DNA from: Negadavirga shengliensis
GTDB lineage: Bacteria; Bacteroidota; Bacteroidia; Cytophagales; Cyclobacteriaceae
Reading direction: 5' to 3'
Assembly (NCBI RefSeq): GCF_042652345.1
Contig: NZ_JBHSJJ010000002.1
Span: 542,419-606,418, forward strand
DNA: 64,000 nt
Shown: positions 36,284 through 46,080 of the stretch, piece after piece
Layout of the letters: each line of letters begins with the position of its first letter
How positions within the stretch are numbered: position 1 is the stretch's first letter
Made by a program: the position numbers and the translations under genes
Notes under the pieces: generated by a model
Told to the model about the DNA's origin: nothing
The model's database searches: none
The model's input: only the letters and a program-made list of their open reading frames with translations

Positions 36284-36431
36284 CTGCATTTTTCAAAAAA
36301 CCAGCTTGGATAGCACAAAGAAATCACTGCGCTCTCATGTGCATATGGGCATCAAGTTCATTAAAACTCCTGGAAATTCATCTATTAAGCTGATGAACTA
36401 CTTTGGAAAGGAATAAAAATATGCTAAGGTT

Positions 36432-37829
36432 TTAAGCAACTGCACGTTTCCATCTTCCTTTTCGGAAAAACCACAAGGCTATCAACGCATGCAAAGAATG
36501 GCAAAACGCAATGGTAATGAATATCCCGGTCGTTTCCATATCCAAGAATATGGCCAGCAAATAGGCCAGCGGGATTTCCAGCAGCCAAAAAACGCCCACG
36601 TTGATATAGGCTGGGGTTTTCGTATCCCCTGCCCCGTTAAAAGCCTGCACCATCACCATTCCCACTGCATAAAATATATATCCCAGCGCGGTAATCTTTA
36701 ACCCCTTGGCAGCCACGACAACTACTTCCTGATCCTGGGTGAAAACACTGATAAGAAGATCAGCAAACAGCAAATAAAGCAAGGTAACTACTGCCAAAAA
36801 AATAAAATTGTACCTGGCCGTCAGATAGGTGGAAAGCTCTGCCCTGTAAAATTTACCCGCGCCGAGATTTTGACCCACCAGGGTAGCCGCCGCCGCGGAC
36901 AAGCCCCAAGCAGGCATAAGGCTGAAAAGCAAAACCCTAAAAGCTATCGTGTAACCGGCCACTGAGGCACTTCCAAAAACTGAGGCAAAGCGGGTCAACA
37001 CAATCCAAGCCGCAGAATCGATTAAAAATTGTCCCATGCCCCCTGCCGAAATGTTGATGATTTTCCATAAGGTTGCCCACCTTACTTTTAAATTTCTGCG
37101 GGTTATCACCAGCCGGTGATGCCCGTTGAAAAGGTGATATAGCTGGTAACATACGCCTACGCTCCGCCCCAAGGTAGTGGCCCAGGCCGCTCCCACCAAC
37201 CCGAATCCTTCAAAAGACCCTAATCCAAAAATCAACAGAGGATCCAAAATAATGTTCAAACCATTGGATATCCACAGTGCCTTCATGGCCAAATGCGGTT
37301 GGCCTGCCCCCCTGAAAACGCCGTTTATCAGAAAAAGCAGCATAATGGCTGTATTTCCCGCAAATATGATTTCGGTATAAGCGGTTCCTGTACGAAGCAC
37401 TTCCTCTTCCGCTCCCATGAGGTGGAGTATCTTCCCGGCAAATACAAAACCGAGTACTCCCATGATGATCGAGGCCACGGTGCCAACCAACAACAACTGA
37501 AAGGAGACGGTGCCGGCCCTTTTATAATTCTTTTCTCCAAACCGCCGTGCCACCATGGCTGTTCCGGCCATGCTCACCCCGACTCCTACGGAGTATACAA
37601 GGGTCAAAATAGCTTCTGTGAGTCCCACAGTGGCTATGGCATGTGCCCCGAGCTTGCCCACAAAAAATATATCCACCACGGCAAAAAGTGATTCCATGAT
37701 CATTTCCAGAATCATGGGAATAGCCAACAAAACAATCCCTCTCTTGAGGGTTATTTTGGTATAATCCTGCTCTTTCCCCTGAATGGATTCCCGGATCAAT
37801 GCGAAAACTGACTGGACTTTGTTGGACAT
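36432..37829 (-). CDS. MATE-family multidrug/cation exporter
   Basis: This is an inner-membrane antiporter of the MATE family, 465 residues with about twelve hydrophobic helices. Two MatE repeats are visible: the first opens with IPMILEMIMESLFAVVDIFFVGKLGAHAIATVGLTEAILTLVYSVGVGVSMAGTAMVARRFGE, the second with GQFLIDSAAWIVLTRFASVFGSASVAGYTIAFRVLLFSLMPAWGLSAAAATLVGQNLGAGK. It exports drugs or metabolites in exchange for Na+ or H+. No operon partner is evident and there is no clear link to the neighbouring sugar genes. Confidence 0.95.
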   Translation of the reverse strand: MSNKVQSVFALIRESIQGKEQDYTKITLKRGIVLLAIPMILEMIMESLFAVVDIFFVGKLGAHAIATVGLTEAILTLVYSVGVGVSMAGTAMVARRFGEKNYKRAGTVSFQLLLVGTVASIIMGVLGFVFAGKILHLMGAEEEVLRTGTAYTEIIFAGNTAIMLLFLINGVFRGAGQPHLAMKALWISNGLNIILDPLLIFGLGSFEGFGLVGAAWATTLGRSVGVCYQLYHLFNGHHRLVITRRNLKVRWATLWKIINISAGGMGQFLIDSAAWIVLTRFASVFGSASVAGYTIAFRVLLFSLMPAWGLSAAAATLVGQNLGAGKFYRAELSTYLTARYNFIFLAVVTLLYLLFADLLISVFTQDQEVVVVAAKGLKITALGYIFYAVGMVMVQAFNGAGDTKTPAYINVGVFWLLEIPLAYLLAIFLDMETTGIFITIAFCHSLHALIALWFFRKGRWKRAVA

Positions 37830-38239
37830 AGAAAAAAAGAAAGCGCAAATATCAAAAAATTAATTCATTTAACCTTCATAAATCACGTTCAACGTTCCGA
37901 TGTGAAGTCAAGAGTCGGTTTTTGGGTTAACCGAATTTTTGTCCACGTCTGCCCCGGACCCGGACAAAGAGATTCGGGGAATTTCGCTGATTGACATGGA
38001 TTTTATGAAATGATCCAGATCATTGATTTTTTTTCCAAATAACAATTTCAACCATACTATCTTCATCCTTCGTTCGGAGCGGGCAGAATAAACCTGTCCC
38101 ATGCGCCAGCTGCCGGATCGGGTTTCGTGGATAACCAGGCACTCTCGGACACTAACAGTTTCACGAAAAAATAACCCGAAATATTATACTGGACTTGACA
38201 ACGCTCCGGAACTCGCGAGAAGGGGAATGCATTATCGCG
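37830..38239. other. 410-bp spacer with no convincing gene
   Basis: I see no supported gene. An imperfect hairpin (38119-38129 with 38162-38178, arms CGGGTTTCGTG and CACGAAA...AACCCG) lies downstream of the agmatinase-type gene on its strand but lacks a T-run. A 64-codon open frame at 37908-38102 has no recognisable content. The GC-rich segment at about 38050-38230 may be decayed coding sequence, but nothing can be identified. Confidence 0.4.
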
Positions 38240-39316
38240 CTAAGAATTCCACTGCAGCTTCCCCTGGGAAACACCCATGAGGTTTGCCATTCTGTACAGC
38301 AACCTGGCTCCCACATTGGCATCCCATTCATCTCCGTCAGGTCCCGGGGCCACTTCCACGATGTCAAAACCAATGATCTCCCTGCCGGACTGAACCAGTT
38401 TTTTGACCAGATAATCCAACTGCGGGTACTCCAATCCTCCCGGCACCGGTGTACCGGTATGTGGGCATAATTTAGGGTCAAGACCATCAATATCTATGGT
38501 CAGGTATATTTTTGGGGGCAGTCCGGAAATGACCCCTTCACAGATACTGTCCCAGGAATGCCCCTTAAAAAGCGCAGCGTGGATATGGTCAGCGGTATGC
38601 AATATGATCCTGGAATCGGACTTGGCCAATTCAAATTCCTGTTCACAAAAATCCCTTATTCCCACTTGAACCAGGTTGCTGATCTGAGGCAACTGCATGA
38701 AATTATAAGAAATAGAAGCATGTGAATACTGAAAATCCTCATAGGCAGGCCTCAGATCTGCATGCGCATCGATCTGCAGGACCCCGAAGTCATCAACTGC
38801 TTCTGAAAGCGCCTTTATAAGCCCTAACGGCGTGCTATGATCTCCACCCAGCAGGCCTACTGACTTCCCCTTGGACAGGTGTTGCCTGGCAGTTTCATAA
38901 ACCCACCGGTTCATATTTTCACAGGCACGGTTGATGATTTTGGGAATTTTACCAAACCTTCCCTTTTCACTGGGCTGTCCCCCCTCTTCCAACCAATGGA
39001 TGTAGTTGCTGGCCAGTTCCCTCTGTTTATTGTTTTCCAATATCAGTTCCTCGGGCAGAGGCAACAGGCAAATCCCCATTTTCCAGGCATCAACGATATC
39101 CTGTTGGAAAAGATCCACTTGAGATGACGCTTCAAGTACAGCCTCAGGCCCCTTGGCTGTGCCGGAAGCATACGAAACGGTGACTTCCCATGGCACTGGA
39201 ATAATTACCATTTCCGCGGATTCTTCATCAAAAGGCAAACCAAAAAGCTTTCCTGTTTCACCTACACCATTTGGATCAAATCCGGATAAGCGGTCGTTAG
39301 AGTCACTTACATTCAT
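38240..39316 (-). CDS. Arginase/agmatinase-family ureohydrolase
   Basis: This is a binuclear manganese hydrolase of the ureohydrolase superfamily, 358 residues. The metal ligands are complete: His in LLGGDHSTPLG, Asp-x-His-x-Asp in LQIDAHADLRPAYEDFQYSHAS, and Asp-x-Asp in IYLTIDIDGLDPKLCP, followed by HTGTPVPGG and FDIVEVAP. Agmatinase is the most common function for Bacteroidota members of this type: agmatine to putrescine and urea. Formimidoylglutamase or another guanidino-hydrolase remains possible. It is cytoplasmic. The N-terminal extension of about 45 residues before the core is longer than in bacterial agmatinases. It follows sixA on the same strand by 32 bp. Confidence 0.88.
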   Translation of the reverse strand: MNVSDSNDRLSGFDPNGVGETGKLFGLPFDEESAEMVIIPVPWEVTVSYASGTAKGPEAVLEASSQVDLFQQDIVDAWKMGICLLPLPEELILENNKQRELASNYIHWLEEGGQPSEKGRFGKIPKIINRACENMNRWVYETARQHLSKGKSVGLLGGDHSTPLGLIKALSEAVDDFGVLQIDAHADLRPAYEDFQYSHASISYNFMQLPQISNLVQVGIRDFCEQEFELAKSDSRIILHTADHIHAALFKGHSWDSICEGVISGLPPKIYLTIDIDGLDPKLCPHTGTPVPGGLEYPQLDYLVKKLVQSGREIIGFDIVEVAPGPDGDEWDANVGARLLYRMANLMGVSQGKLQWNS

Positions 39317-39348
39317 GTACGCTGTCTTTTTCCTTTAAAAATCATTGT

Positions 39349-39825
39349 TTATTGCAGTACTTCGGCCAAAACCCCTGAATCCTTAGACACCTCATCCCAT
39401 GCGTGACCCTCAAAATGAATCCTTGCCATCATCCCGGGCAATAGGAGAATATGCTGTTCACCGGTGAGATAGGAGACCATAAAACTAATGGTCGGGTTAT
39501 GCCCCACCAAAATTACTTTATTTATGGCAATATCCCATTCGTTGATCAGTCCTAATAGTTCCAGATGTCCCGCTCTATAAATCCCCTGTGAAGCGGTTGT
39601 CTTTCGGGGTTTTAAAGTATTTCCCATCAGATCCGCGGTCAGCTTACACCTCAATGCCGTGCTGTGTATCAGCAAATCTACTTCTTGTGTATTGCTTTTC
39701 AACATTTCGGCCAACCGTCTAACCTGATTTTCTCCAAAGTGGGTAAGTTTTCTGTTAAAATCGCCGGATTGGCTGTTTCCAGGTTCAGCCTCTCCATGCC
39801 GCATGAGCATTAACTCTTTTGTCAT
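39349..39825 (-). CDS. sixA: SixA-type histidine phosphatase
   Basis: This is a small histidine phosphatase superfamily protein, 158 residues. The catalytic RHG motif is at the N-terminus (LMLMRHGEAEPG, His near residue 10), and the second histidine is in ILVGHNPTISFMVSYL, with the conserved Arg in IHSTALRCKLTADLM. SixA removes phosphate from phosphohistidine proteins; in Bacteroidota the target is not defined. It lies upstream of the ureohydrolase gene on the same strand, and divergent from topA. Confidence 0.88.
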   Translation of the reverse strand: MTKELMLMRHGEAEPGNSQSGDFNRKLTHFGENQVRRLAEMLKSNTQEVDLLIHSTALRCKLTADLMGNTLKPRKTTASQGIYRAGHLELLGLINEWDIAINKVILVGHNPTISFMVSYLTGEQHILLLPGMMARIHFEGHAWDEVSKDSGVLAEVLQ

Positions 39826-39984
39826 ATTTGTCCCTGTTTAGATATAAAATCAAAAGGTTTGATAGTGAAATTATCATGCCAAAAAAAATTGGATGTACTG
39901 AATATTTGGAAGAGAATTATATGACGTCTATTTTTAGGCGAAATTTACCTGATATAGATTTTTATCTTTATAAAAGAAAATAAC

Positions 39985-42318
39985 ATGCCAAAGAATTTAG
40001 TCATAGTGGAGTCACCTGCTAAAGCCAAAACGATAGAAGGTTATTTGGGTAAAGACTATAAAGTAGCTTCTAGTTATGGCCATGTAAGGGATTTACCCAA
40101 GGGTGAAAATGCCATTGACATCAAAAATAAATTCAAACCAACTTACGAAATAAGCCCGGATAAGAAGGAAGTCATCAAGGAACTGAAAAAACTGGTCAAG
40201 GAATCCGAAACCATTTTCCTGGCGAGTGATGATGACCGTGAAGGGGAAGCCATATCCTGGCACTTGAAGGAGGTACTTAGTTTAAAGGATGAAAATACCA
40301 AAAGGATTGTATTCCGGGAAATAACCAAGTCGGCCATTACCAAAGCCATGGAAAATCCAAGGTCTATAGACATTGACCTGGTAAATGCGCAACAGGCAAG
40401 GAGGATCCTGGACAGGCTGGTGGGTTTTGAACTTTCCCCTGTGCTTTGGAAAAAAATCAAAGCGGGGCTTTCAGCAGGAAGGGTGCAATCGGTGGCAGTA
40501 AGGTTCATCGTGGAAAGGGAAAGGGAAATTGAAAAATTCAAAGCGGTTTCCTCGTTTAAAATCACCGCATTATTCAACGTAGATGGAAAAACCCTGCAAG
40601 CGGAGCATCCTAAAAAATTCGAAACCAAGGAAGAAGCGGAGATCTTTCTGAAAAACTGCTTGGAGGCTGAATTTTCCATCAAGTCGCTTGAGACAAAACC
40701 TGCCAAAAAGAGTCCGGCCCCGCCCTTCACCACTTCCACCCTTCAACAGGAGGCAAGCAGAAAGCTTTATTTTTCCGTGGCCCAGACCATGAACATCGCG
40801 CAAAAGCTGTATGAATCGGGTAAAATCACCTATATGCGTACGGACAGCGTCAACCTTTCGGGGGAAGCGCTAAACAGCGCGGAAAAGGAAATCAAGGGTT
40901 CATTCGGCAACGAATACCACCAAAGAAGAAAATTCAGTTCCAAAACAGAAGGGGCACAGGAAGCCCACGAAGCCATTAGGCCCACCGATTTCGCGATCAC
41001 AGAGGCCGGGAACGACAGAAATGAGCAGCGCCTGTATGAACTGATCTGGAAAAGAGCCATTGCCTCCCAGATGGCGGACGCCCAACTGGAAAAAACCAAT
41101 GTATCCATCGCCATCTCCAATTCCGACCAAACCCTAAATGCGAGCGGTGAAGTGATTAAATTCCAGGGCTTCCTTAAAGTCTATTTGGAAAGCACGGATG
41201 ACGATGAGGACGAAGAAAACGGCAACAAGGGACTTCTGCCTCCCCTGGAGATAGGTCAAATCCTTGATTTAAAGGAAATGAAGGGAAGGCAGACTTTTAC
41301 GAGGCCCCCAGCGAGATATACCGAAGCCTCTCTGGTGAAAAAACTGGAAGAAATGGGGATCGGCCGCCCTTCCACTTATGCACCCACCATTTCCACAATC
41401 CAGAAAAGGAATTATGTAGTCAAAGAGTCCCGGGAAGGTGTTCCTCGAAAATACACCGAAATGGTCATCCAAAACGGCGGATTTAAAGAGGCGGAAAAGA
41501 CAGAAACTACCGGTACGGAAAAAAACAAACTTTTCCCGACCAACATCGCCATGGTCGTGAATGATTTTCTTGTGGAACATTTTCCAAATGTCATTGATTA
41601 TTCTTTCACGGCCACTGTTGAAAAGGAATTTGACCATATAGCCCAAGGTCAACAGGCCTGGGAGGAAATGATAGAAGATTTTTACAGTAAATTCCATACC
41701 AAGGTAGAACAAACCGAGAACATGAAGCGCACCGATGTCAATTCATCAAGAGAACTCGGTGTGGATCCCAAGACCGGTAAAAAGGTGATTGCCAGACTGG
41801 GGAAATTTGGCCCCTTGGTGCAAATCGGGGATCAGGATGATGAGGAAAAACAATTTGCCAGCCTTAAAAAAGGCCAGTTTATCGAAAGCATCACCTTGGA
41901 TGAAGCCTTGGAACTGTTTAAGCTACCGAGAGACGTGGGATACTTCGAAGACAAAAAAATAGTGGCCGCGATCGGCAAGTTTGGTCCTTATATCCGGCAC
42001 GATGGGAAATTCGTCTCTTTGGGAAAAGAATATGACCCCCTGTCTATTACGGAGGAAGAGGCCATCCATCTCATCGGGGCCAAAAGAGAAGCAGATGCCA
42101 AAAAGCATATCAAATCATTTGAAGAAAATCCAGAACTGTTGATTCTCAACGGAAGATGGGGTCCCTATATCAAACTGGGCAAAAACAATTATAAAATCCC
42201 GAAAGGAAAGGAGGCTGAAAGCCTGAGTTATGAGGAAACCATGGAGATCATAGAAAGCCAGGCCGACAACAAAAAAGGGAAAGCAGCCAAAAACAGCAAA
42301 AGAAAAGTGAAGAAATAA
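39985..42318 (+). CDS. topA: DNA topoisomerase I
   Basis: This is a type IA topoisomerase that relaxes negative supercoils, 777 residues. The Toprim domain is at the start (NLVIVESPAKAKTIEGYLG, SSYGHVRDLP, ASDDDREGEAISWHL). The catalytic tyrosine is in KITYMRTDSVNLS near residue 285. Downstream landmarks are SAGRVQSVAVRF before it, AHEAIRPTDF, GIGRPSTYAPTISTIQKRNYV and three C-terminal repeats (LGKFGPLVQIG, IGKFGPYIRHDGKF, GRWGPYIKLGKNNY), with no zinc-finger cysteines, as usual for Bacteroidota. The Lys-rich tail ends the protein. It is a core gene, so this part of the window is backbone chromosome. Confidence 0.98.
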   Translation: MPKNLVIVESPAKAKTIEGYLGKDYKVASSYGHVRDLPKGENAIDIKNKFKPTYEISPDKKEVIKELKKLVKESETIFLASDDDREGEAISWHLKEVLSLKDENTKRIVFREITKSAITKAMENPRSIDIDLVNAQQARRILDRLVGFELSPVLWKKIKAGLSAGRVQSVAVRFIVEREREIEKFKAVSSFKITALFNVDGKTLQAEHPKKFETKEEAEIFLKNCLEAEFSIKSLETKPAKKSPAPPFTTSTLQQEASRKLYFSVAQTMNIAQKLYESGKITYMRTDSVNLSGEALNSAEKEIKGSFGNEYHQRRKFSSKTEGAQEAHEAIRPTDFAITEAGNDRNEQRLYELIWKRAIASQMADAQLEKTNVSIAISNSDQTLNASGEVIKFQGFLKVYLESTDDDEDEENGNKGLLPPLEIGQILDLKEMKGRQTFTRPPARYTEASLVKKLEEMGIGRPSTYAPTISTIQKRNYVVKESREGVPRKYTEMVIQNGGFKEAEKTETTGTEKNKLFPTNIAMVVNDFLVEHFPNVIDYSFTATVEKEFDHIAQGQQAWEEMIEDFYSKFHTKVEQTENMKRTDVNSSRELGVDPKTGKKVIARLGKFGPLVQIGDQDDEEKQFASLKKGQFIESITLDEALELFKLPRDVGYFEDKKIVAAIGKFGPYIRHDGKFVSLGKEYDPLSITEEEAIHLIGAKREADAKKHIKSFEENPELLILNGRWGPYIKLGKNNYKIPKGKEAESLSYEETMEIIESQADNKKGKAAKNSKRKVKK

Positions 42319-42345
42319 GCTCCACTTCTTTTATATCAAGGTGGT

Positions 42346-43728
42346 ATGGCGGAAAAACAGACACTCAACCGACCTCATCTTTCAGCTATCAGGGTACTAT
42401 TTGAAAAGCTGGGCAAAACGCTGGTAATCGTGGATGATGATCCTACCGGTACGCAAACGGTACACGATGTCCCTGTCTTAGGACATTGGTCCCTGGAGGT
42501 TTTTAAAGAAGAATTTGAAAGAAAAACCAAACTGTTTTTCGTGCTTGCCAACACCCGCAGCCTGGTCCCCGAAGAAGCTGTCAAAAGATCAAAGGAAATC
42601 GGAAAAAACCTTCTGGAGGCGTCCATGGCTACAGGAAGGGATTTCATCCTTGTCAGCCGCAGCGATTCGACTTTAAGGGGGCACTTCCCGGAAGAGGTAG
42701 CTGCCATAAGCGAAGCCTGTGGACGATCCAGGCTGCCCTGGATCATGGCACCGGTTTTTTTTGAAGGGGGCAGGGTAACAGAAAATGATGTCCATTACAT
42801 CATCGAAAACGAGGTCAAAATCCCGGTGTCCCAAACCCCCTTTGCCAAAGACAAAAGTTTTGGCTATCAGCATGCGGATCTCAGAAAATGGATCATGGAA
42901 AAAAGCAAGGGGAATACCAAACGGGATTCCATCAAATCCCTCTCCTTAGAAAGGATTCGAAAAGGGGAAAACCTTAGAGAAACGCTGGCCACGCTACAGA
43001 CAGGTGAAACCCTTATCATCAATGCCACCATGTACGAAGATCTGGAAATAGTCTGCCAAGCCCTCCTACAGGAAATAAAAGAGGGAAGAAACTTCATCTT
43101 TCGTACAGCCGCATCATTTATTTCTGCCTTTACAGGAATGGAAGCCAAACCCTGGCTTGTGCAGCAACGGCCGGCTCCGAAAAACGGCGGACTGATGATA
43201 GTGGGCTCATATGTTCCCAAAACCACCGGGCAGCTTCAAAACCTGTTGTCGGTTGAAGGCTTATTTGAAGTCTGCCTGCCTGTTGAAAAAATAATAGCGG
43301 CTCCCCCGGGGTTCCAGGAGTGGACACGGGAATCGATCAATAAAATAGAAGAAAGTTTGTCTTCCGGCAAGCATATGGTGATATACACTTCACGGACATT
43401 GCTTACCGGAAAAGATGCCTCAGAAAACCTGGGTATAGGAGAAAAAATCAATGATTATCTGGTCAATTTTGTAAAAAGCATCCGGACCAAACCATCATTT
43501 ATTATTGCCAAGGGAGGCATTACCGCCAACGACATCGCCGTAAAAAGTCTGGGCATGAAAAGGGCTATGGTTGCGGGACAGTTGCTTCCGGGCGTGCCGG
43601 TCTGGCAATTGGGGGATTCCAAAAAATTTACTAATACACCCTATGTTGTTTTTCCCGGTAACGTGGGAAATGAAAAGGCATTAAAAGAGGCCTTTGAAAT
43701 TTTCACCCAAAATCCTGACGCATCATGA
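42346..43728 (+). CDS. Four-carbon-acid-sugar kinase family protein (DUF1537)
   Basis: This kinase of 460 residues has two domains: an N-terminal substrate domain (KTLVIVDDDPTGTQTVHDVPVL, FFVLANTRSLVPEEAVKRSKEIG, FILVSRSDSTLRGHFPEE) and a C-terminal nucleotide-binding domain (FIIAKGGITANDIAVKSLGMKRAMVAGQLLPGVPVWQLG, VVFPGNVGNEKAL). Characterised members phosphorylate 3-oxo-tetronates, erythronate or threonate-type acids, with ATP. The family often takes products of sugar-acid breakdown, which would fit the oxidative locus nearby, but the link is only by proximity. A good Shine-Dalgarno-like AAGGTGG lies at 42338-42344, close before the ATG. The gene starts 27 bp after topA; it may be co-transcribed. 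Confidence 0.9.
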   Translation: MAEKQTLNRPHLSAIRVLFEKLGKTLVIVDDDPTGTQTVHDVPVLGHWSLEVFKEEFERKTKLFFVLANTRSLVPEEAVKRSKEIGKNLLEASMATGRDFILVSRSDSTLRGHFPEEVAAISEACGRSRLPWIMAPVFFEGGRVTENDVHYIIENEVKIPVSQTPFAKDKSFGYQHADLRKWIMEKSKGNTKRDSIKSLSLERIRKGENLRETLATLQTGETLIINATMYEDLEIVCQALLQEIKEGRNFIFRTAASFISAFTGMEAKPWLVQQRPAPKNGGLMIVGSYVPKTTGQLQNLLSVEGLFEVCLPVEKIIAAPPGFQEWTRESINKIEESLSSGKHMVIYTSRTLLTGKDASENLGIGEKINDYLVNFVKSIRTKPSFIIAKGGITANDIAVKSLGMKRAMVAGQLLPGVPVWQLGDSKKFTNTPYVVFPGNVGNEKALKEAFEIFTQNPDAS

Positions 43729-44043
43729 AAAACTTGAAACGGGGATACTTGGTAAAGTCCAAAAATAACCATCGTGTAAAATCAATAATAAAGACCTGTT
43801 TTAAAATCTTCAAAAATCAGCACCGAACCTCGGGTTAACCTACTAGGTAACCCCTGATTAAAGACCGTCTTCTTACTGAGCTGGTAACCGGCGGACAGAT
43901 AATCAGGGAAAGTTTTTTATATTTGGTAGATTCTAGATGGACCATGCAGCTTTTTAAGCAGTAATGTCCTAAAGCCGCTATGCGCAAGTGCGGACTTGCC
44001 TGTTTCGGTCCCATTCTTTTCTGATTAAAAAACATTCAATTTC
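43729..44043. other. 315-bp spacer with a long-loop hairpin upstream of ribulokinase
   Basis: No gene is seen. A perfect 9-bp inverted repeat (CCCTGATTA 43852-43860, TAATCAGGG 43900-43908) encloses a 39-nt loop and is followed by a T-run (about 43913-43918). It could be a terminator for the kinase gene at 42346 or a leader structure for ribulokinase. A GGTTAACC palindrome lies just upstream at 43833-43840. I saw no TAnnTTTG promoter in a good position. Confidence 0.4.
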
Positions 44044-45708
44044 ATGAGTAATTATGTAATAGGAGTAGACTTTGGCACAGACTCGGTAAGAGCTATTTTA
44101 GTAAACACTTCAAACGGCGAAACCCTGTCCGGCGAGGTCTTCCCGTATCCCAGATGGAAAGCAGGCAAATATTGTCTTCCCATAAAAAACCAGTTCCGCC
44201 AGCACCCCCTGGACCACTTGGAGGGGCTGGAACATACCATCAAGAAAGTGGTAGCGGGAAGTGGTATCCCACCGGAACAGATCAAAGGCATCTGTGTGGA
44301 CACCACAGGATCATCCCCAATGGCTGTCGCCAAGGACGGTACCCCTTTGGCCTTGCTCCCTGAATTTGCCGACAACCCCAATGCCATGATGGTTTTGTGG
44401 AAAGACCATACCGCCATACAAGAGGCCGAAGAAATCAATGCGCTGGCCAGAAACTGGGGGGGAGAGGATTTTACCAAATATGAAGGAGGTATATACTCTT
44501 CAGAGTGGTTTTGGGCAAAGATTCTCCATATCATCCGGGAGGATCCCCAAGTGGCAGAAGCGGCTTATTCCTGGATGGAACACTGCGATTACATTACTTA
44601 TTCCCTGGTGGGCGGAAGCTCCCCGGAAAACTTCAAAAGAAGCCGTTGTGCGGCGGGCCATAAGGCGCTCTGGCATGAAAGCTGGGGGGGCTTACCGGAT
44701 GCCGCTTTTTTATCAAAACTCGACAATCGCCTTGCTTCCTTGAAAGAACGGCTCTACACCGACACCTATACCTCCGACACAGCGGCTGGAACGCTCTCCA
44801 AAAAGTGGGCAGATAAATTAGGTCTCAATACCGATACTGTGGTAGCGGTAGGCACATTCGATGCCCACTCAGGTGCAGTCGGAGGCGAGGTATCAGAGCA
44901 CACATTGGTGAAAGTGATGGGTACCTCTACCTGTGACATCATGGTAGCTTCTTATCATGACATAGCCGGCAAAACAGTCAAAGGCATCTGTGGCCAGGTA
45001 GACGGATCCGTAATCCCGGGAACGATAGGGCTCGAGGCAGGCCAATCGGGATTTGGAGATGTGCTGGCTTGGTTTATCCAGTTGCTGACCCAATCCGCGG
45101 TCCAAACCATACGCGACTCCACGACGCTTACAGAGAATCAAAAAACCGAACTTATCAGTGAGGTAAAAGAGAACTTAATGGCGAGGCTCAGCCGGGAAGC
45201 CACAGAAATCAATCCTGAAGAAACCGAAGTTTTGGCCCTGGATTGGATCAATGGCCGGCGCACCCCTGATGCCAACCAGAACTTAAAAGGAGCCCTAATG
45301 GGGTTGAGCATGGGTACCGATGCCCCGCGGGTCTTCAAGGCTTTGGTGGATGCGATCTGCTTTGGTTCCAGAAGCATTGTAGAAAGATTCAAAGAAGAAG
45401 GGGTGGTCATCAACAAGGTCATCGGCCTCGGAGGTGTGGCCAAAAAGTCACACCTTGTGATGCAAACCATGGCGGATGTCCTGAAAATGCCCATCAAGGT
45501 GGCCAGTTCGGAACAAGCCCCTGCCCTGGGAGCTGCAATGTATGCTGCGGTGGCGGCGGGAATATATCCCGATACCCAAACGGCCATACTCAAGATGGGA
45601 AACGGGTTTGACAAAATTTATGAACCCATTTCGAAACATGCCAAAATTTACGAAGAAAAATACCGGCAATACCTCCGGCTCGGGGATTTTGTGGAAAACT
45701 ATCAATAA
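44044..45708 (+). CDS. araB: L-ribulokinase
   Basis: This FGGY-family kinase of 554 residues phosphorylates L-ribulose with ATP in L-arabinose breakdown. The N-terminal VIGVDFGTDSVRAILVNTSNGETLSGEVFPYPRW and QHPLDHLEGLEHTIKKVV blocks, ICVDTTGSSPMAVAKDGTPLAL, AVGTFDAHSGAVGGEV, VKVMGTSTCDIMVA and VIGLGGVAKKSHLVMQTMADVLKMPIKVASSEQAPALGAAMYAAVAAG are all ribulokinase-type. The usual partners araA and araD are not in the window. A clear terminator follows at 45773-45803. Related FGGY kinases acting on other ribuloses are the main alternative. Confidence 0.92.
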   Translation: MSNYVIGVDFGTDSVRAILVNTSNGETLSGEVFPYPRWKAGKYCLPIKNQFRQHPLDHLEGLEHTIKKVVAGSGIPPEQIKGICVDTTGSSPMAVAKDGTPLALLPEFADNPNAMMVLWKDHTAIQEAEEINALARNWGGEDFTKYEGGIYSSEWFWAKILHIIREDPQVAEAAYSWMEHCDYITYSLVGGSSPENFKRSRCAAGHKALWHESWGGLPDAAFLSKLDNRLASLKERLYTDTYTSDTAAGTLSKKWADKLGLNTDTVVAVGTFDAHSGAVGGEVSEHTLVKVMGTSTCDIMVASYHDIAGKTVKGICGQVDGSVIPGTIGLEAGQSGFGDVLAWFIQLLTQSAVQTIRDSTTLTENQKTELISEVKENLMARLSREATEINPEETEVLALDWINGRRTPDANQNLKGALMGLSMGTDAPRVFKALVDAICFGSRSIVERFKEEGVVINKVIGLGGVAKKSHLVMQTMADVLKMPIKVASSEQAPALGAAMYAAVAAGIYPDTQTAILKMGNGFDKIYEPISKHAKIYEEKYRQYLRLGDFVENYQ

Positions 45709-46080
45709 ATAAAAAAAATATTTTTTCCGCCATAGGGAAACAGAAACAAGTGTTTTTAAGCCCATAAATGCGGCACCTGACTGTAATATCAGGTGCTTTT
45801 TTTATTTAAATAGATCCTCCTGAGAGATTTGTATAATTTTTGAGGCATTCTGCTAATTATCAAACACATACACAAAATTATAAAATGAGTAAATTCTTGG
45901 AATTGGGTATGGAATTGATTAAAATTAGAAAGCAATTTGTATGGCTGATTCCAAAAACAAAAAATACTAGTAAAAGTTAAATCAATACCGAAGAATAAAA
46001 ATATGAATTTCAATAATTCAACCAAATCTTAATAGAAACCAACTTATGTAGATAATTTATCCCTAACAAAACAAGCATGT
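45709..46080. other. AT-rich spacer with the ribulokinase terminator
   Basis: This 372-bp AT-rich spacer holds the terminator at 45773-45803. The rest shows no gene. The promoter of the following DUF4136 gene must lie in its right part, but no clean match to the TAnnTTTG element was found. Confidence 0.4.
45773..45803 (+). terminator. Rho-independent terminator after ribulokinase
   Basis: A perfect 8-bp stem (GCACCTGA 45773-45780, TCAGGTGC 45789-45796) with an 8-nt loop is followed by seven T residues. It ends the ribulokinase transcript. Confidence 0.88.

Noticed and set aside
37908..38102. 64-codon minus-strand frame in the 410-bp spacer
   Set aside because: No domain, no promoter and no partner; treated as noise.
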